From an uncultured Coprococcus sp. (GTDB taxonomy: Bacteria > Bacillota_A > Clostridia > Lachnospirales > Lachnospiraceae), in NCBI GenBank assembly GCA_900767685.1, contig CAAGAB010000241.1, positions 1 to 26,246 on the forward strand: DNA of 26,246 bases, in the 5' to 3' direction. The first letter of the stretch is position 1. Each line of letters begins with the position of its first letter. The position numbers and the translations under genes were made by a program. This document shows, one piece after another, positions 15,626 to 24,030 of this stretch. Under the pieces are notes generated by a model. The model was not told the origin of the DNA and made no database searches. It saw only the letters and a list, made by a program, of their open reading frames with translations.

Positions 15626-18167
15626 AGGCACGCATACTGAATATAAAAAAGAGAATAATATAAAAAAGAACAAAAAAAAGAATAAAAAGAATAAAAAAGA
15701 AGAAAAGTTCGAATTGTGCCAGGGAGTTAAGCTGCTCAACAATCCTGAGATCACAAGACACAGGATAGGCGAGTCATCCGTGCAGTATATGAAGAGGAGA
15801 GAACTTACGGGAAAGATGGACAGCCATGGTATACTGTCCAAATGTATACTGGAGGTTCTGGTGATCTGGGGAACCATGGTGGGATTCCTCACATCGATAG
15901 AATGTGCATATAATATACCTCTGATCTTAGTTTCTTACATATTGCTGGCGCTCTTTTTCAGTTGGCTTTTTAAGTCTGGAAAAACCTGGGTCAGAGATAT
16001 TTGGTATGTAGCGTTTCTGGTATTGTTTGTCGGTTTTGTTGTGGTGTTTAGAAAATACATCAACAGTGGATTCTATGCGATGATAAATGAATTTCTGGAT
16101 CATGTTACGGATTATTATGGTGCGTCGGAAGTTAAGGTGTTTTCTGAGGCTATAGAGAACCGTCCAATTACAGTCCCAATTGCGGCTGTGGCTATAGGAA
16201 CCATTCAGATAATAATATTGAATATATTCCTGAATAACAGTATGAGCGTGTTGTGGGCGGTGGTATTTACCTTGCCACCATATGTAGCACCGCTTTTTTT
16301 TAGACTCGAACCTGATGTGATACCGATGCTTATGGGGATTGCCGGGTTGATAGGAATCATATGTCTCAAAGGTAATGGACATTTCAGAATAACCGATGCC
16401 GAGGCTACATTCAGAAGTGAATTCAGAAAAAGAAAAATGGTATACAGGCATAGCGACAGGACCTCACTTCAGTTGATTGTCGAGATTACAGTGTTGTGTG
16501 TGCTTGTGTTTGTGGTGACGGCCGTAGTTAAACCATCTGACAGGTATTACTACAGGTACAAAAACAGTTCTATAAAGGAAAAGATAGAAGCACCACTTGG
16601 CAATTTGATAATGTATGGATATGAATCACTCAGGAATACTGCAAATACCGGTGGATTGGCCAGCGGAAGACTCGGAGATGTGTCGGATGTCACGTTCGAT
16701 GGTGGGACGGATCTGATTGTAAGATTTGCACCGTATAGTTCGGATAGAATATATCTGAAGGCATTTACAGGTGATGAGTATAGCTGGGATCACTGGGGCG
16801 GCGATAAGGAAGGTTTATATCCGTCGCCAGATGGCATAGGTATTGTCGAAGTGGCAGGGACAGATAGTGATACATCTGATATTCCAACCGGAAAAATGTA
16901 TATCCAGAATGTGGATGGAATGAATGACCTACTGTATTATCCATATTACACAAGTTATGATGATGATCTCAAAAAGGCGATGACAGATCTGAATAAAACT
17001 GATATATCTGCAATTCGGGAATATGATGGAAATACTCATGCACTTACTGTGGAATACAGTCCCTATGTTCAGTCTGAACCAATGCTGGAGTCAGTGGATG
17101 AAAAGTACCTGGATATACCTGAGATAAATATTCCGGTTGTTGCGGAATTCTGTGAAAATGCCGGTATAGAGGAGACAGACAGCGTGGATGTCAAGATACA
17201 GAAGGTGTATAGTTATTTTGAGACGAATTATCCCTACACTCTGCATCCTGGGGCTACACCCAGGAAGGAGGACTATGTGAATTACTTCCTTCAGACAACG
17301 CGTAAAGGTTTGTGTGCCAATTATGCGACAGCGGGAACCTTGATATTGCGTTATCTTGGGATCCCTGCACGTTATATTGAAGGGTATGTTATTGACTATA
17401 CCGATGTTGTAGATTCGGAGATCTTAGATGAGTCATCGTTCAGATATGAAGACTACTTTCGAGGAGAATCGGAGTTGGGTAGAACCGCTGTTGTGCAGGT
17501 GAATGTCACAGACAACGCTGCGCATGCATGGATCGAAGCGTTTATGGACGGCAGATGGCAGGTTGTAGAACTCACCCCACCATCTGGTGAGGATGAGGAC
17601 GAAAATACACAGGATTTCTGGAGCAGGATTGGAAGGTGGCTTGCTGGAGATCCCGGAGATGGACAAGATGGTTATGATGGGACAAATGTAACATCGTTTT
17701 CGTTAAATAGATATAGCTGGATCATATATGGTCTGGCGGGTATTATCTTGTTTATAGCTGTGATATTCGTTGGAAGGGTTATGTACCGTAAAATCATACG
17801 CATTCACAGTTACAATGGGAACGATATTCGTGAAAATATAGTTGCATATTACAGATACATGTGCGATTATGCAAGAATAGCGGAGTCTGATTTTGTCAGA
17901 GCGGGAAGCCACAGGGCACAGCTCAGGATATTGATGCCTGACATGACAGATGAGGCTGTAGATATCCTGACAGAGGAGCTCGAGTTCGTGCTGTACAGGG
18001 AAGCACCGGATTGTATCGGAGTACCGGTTGCTGATGTGGCGGAAGAAATGACTGTAAGCGGAGATCATACTATGCAGAGTATGTTTGCAGTGCTGCGTGG
18101 AGGTATGAGCGAATATAAAAAGAAAATACCATTTATAAGAAGAATTTATTTATTTGGAAAGATATAG
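15618..18167 (+). CDS. Transglutaminase-like membrane protein (TgpA-type)
   Basis: 849 aa. The GTG start overlaps the DUF58 stop by 8 nt, with AAGGA upstream at 15606-15610. The first 30 residues are a lysine/asparagine tract encoded by an A-rich stretch. Membrane helices follow (about residues 75-260), one more near 305, then a large extracellular region. In the transglutaminase core the nucleophile is in GLCANYATA (C near 565), the histidine in AHAWIEAF (near 636) and the third acid site around ELTPP. A final membrane helix (WIIYGLAGIILFIAVIFV) precedes a cytoplasmic C-terminal domain like DUF4129. The MoxR-DUF58-TgpA set suggests a cell-wall or surface-protein cross-linking or processing role. 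The substrate is unknown. Confidence 0.88.
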   Translation: MGRGTHTEYKKENNIKKNKKKNKKNKKEEKFELCQGVKLLNNPEITRHRIGESSVQYMKRRELTGKMDSHGILSKCILEVLVIWGTMVGFLTSIECAYNIPLILVSYILLALFFSWLFKSGKTWVRDIWYVAFLVLFVGFVVVFRKYINSGFYAMINEFLDHVTDYYGASEVKVFSEAIENRPITVPIAAVAIGTIQIIILNIFLNNSMSVLWAVVFTLPPYVAPLFFRLEPDVIPMLMGIAGLIGIICLKGNGHFRITDAEATFRSEFRKRKMVYRHSDRTSLQLIVEITVLCVLVFVVTAVVKPSDRYYYRYKNSSIKEKIEAPLGNLIMYGYESLRNTANTGGLASGRLGDVSDVTFDGGTDLIVRFAPYSSDRIYLKAFTGDEYSWDHWGGDKEGLYPSPDGIGIVEVAGTDSDTSDIPTGKMYIQNVDGMNDLLYYPYYTSYDDDLKKAMTDLNKTDISAIREYDGNTHALTVEYSPYVQSEPMLESVDEKYLDIPEINIPVVAEFCENAGIEETDSVDVKIQKVYSYFETNYPYTLHPGATPRKEDYVNYFLQTTRKGLCANYATAGTLILRYLGIPARYIEGYVIDYTDVVDSEILDESSFRYEDYFRGESELGRTAVVQVNVTDNAAHAWIEAFMDGRWQVVELTPPSGEDEDENTQDFWSRIGRWLAGDPGDGQDGYDGTNVTSFSLNRYSWIIYGLAGIILFIAVIFVGRVMYRKIIRIHSYNGNDIRENIVAYYRYMCDYARIAESDFVRAGSHRAQLRILMPDMTDEAVDILTEELEFVLYREAPDCIGVPVADVAEEMTVSGDHTMQSMFAVLRGGMSEYKKKIPFIRRIYLFGKI

Positions 18168-18177
18168 GAGGTGCACT

Positions 18178-18870
18178 ATGATTGGAATTATAGGAGCGAT
18201 GGATGATGAGGTTGCCAGACTTAAGGATATGATATCCGGACTGCACATTGTACAGAGGGCTGGAATGGAATTTTACAAAGGACAGATTCACGAAAGAGAT
18301 GTGGTGGTTGTAAAGTGCGGCGTGGGAAAGGTGAATGCTGCTATGTGTACACAGTCTATGATAGATATTTTTGATGTGGATGCGATAATCAACACTGGCA
18401 TAGCGGGATCTCTTGATGCAGATATTGATATAGGAGACATTGTTTTGGCCACAGATACAGTGGAACATGATATGGACGTGGCTGCACTTGGATATGCACC
18501 GGGTGTGATTCCGGATACAGAGACCAGTATATTCGATACGGACAAGAGACTCATAGAGATCGCACAGGCAGCAACCGAGACTGCCGGACTTGATGTGAAG
18601 GTGTTTACCGGCCGAGTAGTCAGTGGTGATCAGTTCATATCAAGCAAGGACAAGAAGGAATGGCTGGTGTCTGAGTTTGGAGGACGATGTGCCGAGATGG
18701 AGGGAGCATCCATCGGACATGTCGCAGTGCTTAACAAAGTTCCTTATCTGGTGGTTCGAGCTATATCAGACAAGGCTGATGACAGTGCACAGATGGATTA
18801 TCCTTCATTTGCGGCAAAGGCAATAGACAACAGCGTAAAGCTCATGACAGAGATAATCAATAGATTATAA
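18178..18870 (+). CDS. mtnN: 5'-methylthioadenosine/S-adenosylhomocysteine nucleosidase
   Basis: 230 aa from the ATG at 18178, preceded by AGGAGG at 18166-18171; upstream codons in the frame lack a ribosome binding site. The enzyme cleaves adenine from methylthioadenosine and S-adenosylhomocysteine. MIGIIGAMDDEV with the conserved acid E11, NTGIAGSL (72-79), VSGDQF (148-153), the substrate-binding AEMEGA (172-177) and the catalytic aspartate in AISDKAD (D198) are all present. Its product S-ribosylhomocysteine is the substrate of LuxS, encoded 19 nt downstream, so the pair forms the complete SAH-recycling route. It starts 10 nt after the transglutaminase gene, so it may ride on that operon. 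Confidence 0.95.
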   Translation: MIGIIGAMDDEVARLKDMISGLHIVQRAGMEFYKGQIHERDVVVVKCGVGKVNAAMCTQSMIDIFDVDAIINTGIAGSLDADIDIGDIVLATDTVEHDMDVAALGYAPGVIPDTETSIFDTDKRLIEIAQAATETAGLDVKVFTGRVVSGDQFISSKDKKEWLVSEFGGRCAEMEGASIGHVAVLNKVPYLVVRAISDKADDSAQMDYPSFAAKAIDNSVKLMTEIINRL

Positions 18871-18889
18871 AGTATCGGAGGATTAAAAA

Positions 18890-19372
18890 ATGGATAAAAT
18901 TGCAAGTTTTCAGATCAATCATCTTCTCTTGAATCCTGGGATATATGTATCCAGAAAGGATAAGGCGGGAGATCAGGTGTTGACAACATTTGACATACGA
19001 ATGACCAGACCCAATTATGAACCGGTTATGAATACGGCGGAGGTGCATACTATAGAGCATCTGGGAGCAACATATCTGAGGAACAACGAGGAATACAAGG
19101 ACAAAGTAATATATTTTGGCCCTATGGGTTGTCGTACAGGTTTCTATCTTATACTGGCAGGAGATTATGAGTCGAAAGATATAGTCGAGCTTATGATATC
19201 GATGTTTGAGTTCATAAGGCATTATCATGATCCGATTCCGGGAGCAAATCCAAGAGAGTGTGGAAACTATCTTGACATGAATCTCAATATGGCCAACTAC
19301 CTTGCTGAGAAGTTTTTATCTCAGGTTCTGTATAATATTGATGACAGCCATTTGAACTATCCAGAAGGTTAA
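18890..19372 (+). CDS. luxS: S-ribosylhomocysteine lyase LuxS
   Basis: 160 aa, the usual length. It converts S-ribosylhomocysteine to homocysteine and DPD, the precursor of autoinducer-2. The metal-binding HTIEH (residues 53-57), the catalytic cysteine in GPMGCRTGF (C81) and the third metal ligand C124 in ECGNYLDMN are all present. CGGAGG lies upstream at 18876-18881. The gene follows mtnN by 19 nt and is followed by a terminator at 19478-19515, so it closes the transcript. Homocysteine recycling is certain from the family; AI-2 signalling in this organism is inference. Confidence 0.96.
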   Translation: MDKIASFQINHLLLNPGIYVSRKDKAGDQVLTTFDIRMTRPNYEPVMNTAEVHTIEHLGATYLRNNEEYKDKVIYFGPMGCRTGFYLILAGDYESKDIVELMISMFEFIRHYHDPIPGANPRECGNYLDMNLNMANYLAEKFLSQVLYNIDDSHLNYPEG

Positions 19373-19411
19373 TAAAACTGAAAAAACAGAGAACAAATCG
19401 TCCAAAAAGTA

Positions 19412-19449
19412 AAATCAGGGGGGAAAAATAGCCCCAAATGCGCTGATTT
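19412..19449 (+). other. Structured RNA element, unassigned
   Basis: AAATCAG (19412-19418) pairs perfectly with CTGATTT (19443-19449). Inside it, a run of six G (19418-19423) can pair with CCCC (19432-19435). No T tract follows. It lies between luxS and the terminator at 19478. The arrangement resembles a riboswitch-like or attenuator fold, but I cannot match it to a known class. Confidence 0.4.
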
Positions 19450-19477
19450 GAGGAATATGTGCCACTCTATTGACTTT

Positions 19478-19515
19478 AAAGCTTATGTGTATTTAAATGC
19501 ATGTAAGCTTTTTTT
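19478..19515 (+). terminator. Rho-independent terminator after luxS
   Basis: AAAGCTTA and TAAGCTTT form an 8-bp perfect stem that extends inward through G-U and A-T pairs to a small AT-rich loop, followed by a run of seven T (19509-19515). It ends the mtnN-luxS transcript. It also lies in front of the adhesin gene and could act as an attenuator for it. Confidence 0.85.
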
Positions 19516-19563
19516 GCGCAATGAACAGCTTGTCAGATAAATATTAAATCAGGAGGAACTGCT

Positions 19564-19707
19564 ATGAATGGTGTGATTGATGGAAATAATATATATGGTC
19601 ATTTTTTTCTTGGTTATGTGACCATGTGTTTTATTGTTGATTTCCATTTGGACAGTATATTTAATCCTCTTGTGTGTGTAGACAAAGATATTGTAGATGA
19701 TAGGTAA
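19564..19707 (+). CDS. Small hypothetical ORF before the adhesin (47 aa)
   Basis: 47 codons from an ATG with an excellent AGGAGGAA at 19551-19558, stronger than that of the large gene 18 nt downstream. The product starts MNGVIDGNNIYGHFF and has a short hydrophobic middle (LGYVTMCFIVDF), then an acidic end. It matches no family I know. The strong ribosome binding site and the position after a terminator-like hairpin suggest a leader peptide or a small coupled protein for the adhesin gene. Confidence 0.45.
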   Translation: MNGVIDGNNIYGHFFLGYVTMCFIVDFHLDSIFNPLVCVDKDIVDDR

Positions 19708-19725
19708 GCGTGAAAGGGTGGATAT

Positions 19726-22700
19726 ATGAGAAAATTGAATATTTATAAAATTCTGGTGGCGATAATATTGTCTGTATGTATGGTTTTGCTGGTTTTTTAT
19801 CAAAGAGACAAGATAAAGTCCAGTGCGGATGAATCGGGTGAGACGGAAGTTGCTGATGATGGTGTGCATACAGAGGTGTATTTTGCTGATGGCGAAGACT
19901 CTGATTCTGATATTGCAACTGGTACGGATGCCAGTGCGTTTATCTCGGCGGTAGATAGCAGCAATAGTATAATAAGCGGCAATAAGGTCTATTATGGCGG
20001 CCAGGCTTATACGAGATATTATACGGTGTGCAGGAGTGGGGTGAAGTTCAAAGCATATTGTGGTGATCATAGAAAGAATGCGGTCAGAAGTACAGGAAAT
20101 GTAAGCTTTGATGAGGATAATGAAGAGATGATCAGGCTTGCGTTTGCGTGTGCTCCGGAGGCTGACCATGAATGGAACGGTTTTTCTGGTATGAGTGAGA
20201 ACGATAAGCAGCTTATCATGGCTCTCACATTGAATTATCTGAGGCATGGGCAGTATTTCCCGATTATATCAAAATATCTTGAACACATAAAGTCTGTTGA
20301 CAAAAGTATAATTGACTTAAAATGTGGAGAGACAGAGCTGGCATTTGTGGTTGAAGGCAAAACGGGGGTAAAAGAGAGGGATGTGACCCTTGAAAATTAT
20401 AAAAAGTATACGGTTTCCGGATCAAAGATAGAGCGGAAAAGAACGAAAAAGATAATTTTGGTCGGAAATTCAAAGAATTATATAGAGATATATGTGCCAC
20501 CACATAGTTGGATGCACGTGCGGAAGAATGGGCAAAGAGATTTTAAGATATATAAGAGTGGTAAAGTGAAGATCAATGGAGGTGACTGCCTGTTTTTTAC
20601 AGCTGATGTTACCTATGATGGATCAGAAGGGCAAACTTATGCTGAAGGAAAAAGCGGACTTACTGTATATACGGCGGACTCCAATGATACCGCACTTGAC
20701 CAGCAGCTGTTGTTTGCTCAGAACTCAGACAAACAGGCTGTATCCATAAATATCAAGTGGTCATATGATGACGATTATGGTTATATGTGGCTTACAAAGA
20801 ACAAGAAATTTAATATGTTGAAGAATAGTGTGGCGAATACCACATCGTATCATGCAGGCGCGTATGGAGCAGAGAATTATTCGTATGCAGGAATAGTTTA
20901 TGACATATTTGACAGTAAAGGCGATATGGTGGATAGGATGGCTTTATCCTATGATGGAATATGTTATGTAGGAAGAAGTTCCGGAAAGCCGGTCGTCTTG
21001 AGATCAAAAGCAGAGAAAGACCGCTGCATAGGAAAGATAGATATGCGATATATCAAATTGCCATATGGAAATTACAGTGTGAAAGAGAATGAGTATCTGT
21101 GGAAGCTTGATCACGAGACAAGAAATCTTAGCTCAACGGGAAAAAGAGTGCACAGTTCGGGGTACAAGTATAATTCAAAGACATATACAGTCTCAATAAC
21201 GGAGAAAAATAGAAACAAGTCAAAGACGGATGCGTTTCATATAGCTGCTGAAGATGAAGCAATCACCGGGCAGTTCAGCTTGAAAAAAACAGATGCTGAT
21301 ACACAGACGCCGGTTATGGATGCAGTGTATTATGTTGAGAGGAAGGCATCAGGGGCAACGTCAGTTGACAGTGTTGTGGCTAAGTTTAAGACAGATTCCG
21401 ATGGTAATGGAGTTGTATATGCGACAAAGTATGGTTCGACTGGATCAAGGTATCTGACAGATCTGCCTATCGGTATATATAAGATATATGAAAAGAAAGC
21501 ACCTCCGGGATATACAAAGAATGACGGTGTGGCATTTCTTAAAGTTACACATGATAGAAGTTATCTTTCGGTAGATGGCAAAAATATAAAACAATCTGGG
21601 GATAATGATATTTGCTGGGAAACTACTGATAAGAGTGAGGACAGTAAGATAAAGTTCAGTATATATAAACAGGATGCATCAACAGGAATTGACACTCAGG
21701 GAGAAGCGGTTCTTAAGGGGGCAGAATTTACAATAAAATATTATTCCGGACAGTATGACACAGTGGACAAGCTGCCTGAGAAGGCTGATAAACAATGGGT
21801 TTTGGAGACTGACAAAAATGGTGTGTGCATGTTGAATGAGAAGTATTTTTCATCGGCAAAGAAAAGTGACAGGACATCTGTTGATGAAAAGGGAAATATA
21901 GAGCTGACTGTTGGAACGCTAACAATACAGGAAACAAAACCACCCAAAGGGTATACTCTTAAGAAATCTATTATGAGAAGTGGGGATACAGGCAGGAAAC
22001 TTACAAATGTCAGCAATGGAATCTATGTGACTCGGATAGAAAAGCATCAACAGGAGTTGTATGTGAAGGTGGGAAATGAGTTGATAGTGGGAAACCAGGT
22101 CATACGAGGTGATTTCCAGTTTCAAAAGAAGGATGCATCGACAGGAAAATCTATGTCAGGAGTTAAATTTCTATTGCAAAATCATGATAAGACGGAGAGC
22201 GCATATATATACACAGATGAAAATGGATTTTATTCCAGTGCTTCGACGTATGTAAAACACAGTCATAATACCAATTCAGGAAAAAATGGGAGTGGGTTGT
22301 GGTTTGGAAAAGAAAAGATTGATGATACCCGTGGAGCTCTTCCGTATGGAAAGTATTATTTGAGCGAGATGCGGTGCGATGCCAATTTTGGAAAATATAA
22401 ATCCGCTGCAACAATAACATTTACAATAGATTCTGATAGTAAGGTAGTTGACATAGGAGAAATTTTGAATGAGAGATTCCCTGAAATTGATTCCGCAGCA
22501 AAATACAAAAATACGGGTGAGAAAGATATCGCAGAGAGCGAAGGTGAGACGGAACTCATAGATACAGTGATCATGCAAGGTCTGGAAATAGGACATAAAT
22601 ATACACTTCATGGCGAGGTTATGGATAAAGAGAGTGAGCGCGCACTTGATCAGAAAGGCGCTGTAAATGAAGTGAGTTTTGTAGCCGATGAGATAAATAT

Positions 22701-23928
22701 GAGCGTAGACGTTCCGTTTGTGATAGATGTAGCGAATCTTGGTGGACATGATCTTGTATGTTATGAAACGCTTACAGATGAGGCGTATAAAGGAGAAATC
22801 ATAGCAGAACATCGAGATATAAGATCAGAGGGACAGACTGTACATGTGTCTGAAAAGAGCCTGGAGATCAGTAAAAAAGCGGTTTCAGGTACAGACGAGC
22901 TTCCAGGTGCGGAACTGATGATAATGACCGATTCCGGAGAACTTATAGACAGGTGGATAAGTACTGATGCTGTCCATGTAATACGAAATATAAAATCGGG
23001 AAATTATATACTGAGAGAGGTGAGTGCGCCGGCTGGATACCTGAAATGCCGGGATATAAGTTTTACAGTAGATGATAAAGCCGGAGTGCAGAAGATCCAG
23101 ATGATAGACGATATAGCCCGGATAAGGCTGCAAAAAGTAGATGATATCAGCAACAAACCTTTGAGTGGGGCTGTATTTAGTCTGTACTCATCTGAAAGCG
23201 GAGAGAAAATTGATGAGAAAACTACTGATAAAGATGGATATGTTGAATTTGAATATGTTTCTCCTGGAAAATATTATGTGATCGAGGATAAGGCTCCTGA
23301 TGGGTACCTGCCGGTGGATACTGATTCTGAGGGGAAAATAGAAGTGGTTATAGACAAAGATCAATACGAGAATATTCCTGTTAAGGTGGTGAAAAATCAT
23401 TATGGTTCCGTGTACATATATAAGACTGATGCAGGAATGAAAAAGGCACTGGAGGGGGCTGAGTTTGGACTGTATGAGTCGAAAACAAATAAGCTGATCC
23501 GGAGAGCGGTGTCGGACAAGGATGGTTATGCCGGATTTGATAATGTCCCTGCAGGAATGTACTACATAAAAGAGTTAAGTGCGCCGTCCGGGTATGTGAA
23601 GAGTGATATAAAAGTGGATATTAACACTATGAAAAAGAGATATGATAGGAAGAATCCTGTGGTTATTGTGAATGAAGAGACAGAAACCACAGAGACCACA
23701 GAAACGACAGAGACCACAGAAACTACAGAGACGACAGAAACTACAGAGACGACAGAGACCACAGAGATTACAGAAACGACAGAGATAACCACGGAGACGA
23801 AAAAAAGATCGCCAGGCACGGGCGATAATGTTCCGTTGACAGTGACGGTTGCTGTACTGGTGATGGCAGTCTTGACATCAGCCGGATTGGTTATATACAG
23901 AAAAAAATATTCCGAAAACGATGAATGA
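19726..23928 (+). CDS. Sortase-anchored Cna_B/VaFE surface adhesin
   Basis: 1400 aa cell-wall protein. A hydrophobic N-terminal export segment (IYKILVAIILSVCMVLLVF) leads into a possible thioester domain with AYCGD (C112) and a candidate partner Q162 in NDKQLIMAL. Cna_B/SpaA-like beta domains start near residues 515, 643 and 795. A VaFE-type repeat (DTVIMQGLEIGHKYTLHGEV) lies near 946, and further Cna_B domains near 1046, 1130 and 1227. Several carry the E...APxGY strand that supplies the isopeptide acid (REVSAPAGY, IEDKAPDGY, KELSAPSGY), so self-crosslinking is likely. A threonine/glutamate stalk (1320-1359) precedes the SPGTG sorting signal (1362-1366), a membrane helix and a short charged tail. 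AAAGGGTGG at 19712-19720 is the ribosome binding site. No sortase gene lies in the window. The ligand is unknown. Confidence 0.9.
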   Translation: MRKLNIYKILVAIILSVCMVLLVFYQRDKIKSSADESGETEVADDGVHTEVYFADGEDSDSDIATGTDASAFISAVDSSNSIISGNKVYYGGQAYTRYYTVCRSGVKFKAYCGDHRKNAVRSTGNVSFDEDNEEMIRLAFACAPEADHEWNGFSGMSENDKQLIMALTLNYLRHGQYFPIISKYLEHIKSVDKSIIDLKCGETELAFVVEGKTGVKERDVTLENYKKYTVSGSKIERKRTKKIILVGNSKNYIEIYVPPHSWMHVRKNGQRDFKIYKSGKVKINGGDCLFFTADVTYDGSEGQTYAEGKSGLTVYTADSNDTALDQQLLFAQNSDKQAVSINIKWSYDDDYGYMWLTKNKKFNMLKNSVANTTSYHAGAYGAENYSYAGIVYDIFDSKGDMVDRMALSYDGICYVGRSSGKPVVLRSKAEKDRCIGKIDMRYIKLPYGNYSVKENEYLWKLDHETRNLSSTGKRVHSSGYKYNSKTYTVSITEKNRNKSKTDAFHIAAEDEAITGQFSLKKTDADTQTPVMDAVYYVERKASGATSVDSVVAKFKTDSDGNGVVYATKYGSTGSRYLTDLPIGIYKIYEKKAPPGYTKNDGVAFLKVTHDRSYLSVDGKNIKQSGDNDICWETTDKSEDSKIKFSIYKQDASTGIDTQGEAVLKGAEFTIKYYSGQYDTVDKLPEKADKQWVLETDKNGVCMLNEKYFSSAKKSDRTSVDEKGNIELTVGTLTIQETKPPKGYTLKKSIMRSGDTGRKLTNVSNGIYVTRIEKHQQELYVKVGNELIVGNQVIRGDFQFQKKDASTGKSMSGVKFLLQNHDKTESAYIYTDENGFYSSASTYVKHSHNTNSGKNGSGLWFGKEKIDDTRGALPYGKYYLSEMRCDANFGKYKSAATITFTIDSDSKVVDIGEILNERFPEIDSAAKYKNTGEKDIAESEGETELIDTVIMQGLEIGHKYTLHGEVMDKESERALDQKGAVNEVSFVADEINMSVDVPFVIDVANLGGHDLVCYETLTDEAYKGEIIAEHRDIRSEGQTVHVSEKSLEISKKAVSGTDELPGAELMIMTDSGELIDRWISTDAVHVIRNIKSGNYILREVSAPAGYLKCRDISFTVDDKAGVQKIQMIDDIARIRLQKVDDISNKPLSGAVFSLYSSESGEKIDEKTTDKDGYVEFEYVSPGKYYVIEDKAPDGYLPVDTDSEGKIEVVIDKDQYENIPVKVVKNHYGSVYIYKTDAGMKKALEGAEFGLYESKTNKLIRRAVSDKDGYAGFDNVPAGMYYIKELSAPSGYVKSDIKVDINTMKKRYDRKNPVVIVNEETETTETTETTETTETTETTETTETTETTEITETTEITTETKKRSPGTGDNVPLTVTVAVLVMAVLTSAGLVIYRKKYSENDE
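23682..23799 (+). repeat. Threonine/glutamate stalk repeat (9-nt unit)
   Basis: Codon triplets of the form ACA-GAR-ACN recur about a dozen times and encode a Thr-Glu-Thr stalk just before the SPGTG sorting signal. Third positions vary (ACC, ACG, ACT), so it is not a freshly expanded perfect repeat. It probably spans the cell wall and may be glycosylated. Confidence 0.9.
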
Positions 23929-23956
23929 CAATAATATGTAAGTTTCTACAATGCGG

Positions 23957-23985
23957 TTGACCTTTATAATTTTTAGTGATAACAT
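23957..23985 (+). promoter_or_regulatory. Possible promoter for ptb-buk
   Basis: TTGACC at 23957-23962 and TAACAT at 23980-23985 are 17 nt apart, with a TG one base before the -10 box (extended -10). The -10 match is only 4 of 6. The start would fall near 23992, about 40 nt before the ptb start codon. Confidence 0.4.
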
Positions 23986-24030
23986 ACAACATGGATTTGT
24001 ATAAATAATATTTTGCGTGAGGTGCGAAAG

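Noticed and set aside
19766..19783. LSVC in the adhesin signal region considered as a lipoprotein lipobox
   Set aside because: The residue before the cysteine is Val instead of Gly, Ala or Ser, and the protein already has a sortase anchor at its C-terminus.
23562..23819. Minus-strand frame with a Val-Val-Ser repeat
   Set aside because: It is the reverse complement of the Thr-Glu stalk repeat of the adhesin and has no independent support.
23965..23970. Perfect TATAAT considered as the ptb -10 box
   Set aside because: The TTGACC just upstream is only 2 nt away and the sequence 17 nt upstream has no -35 match; the extended -10 at 23980 fits better.
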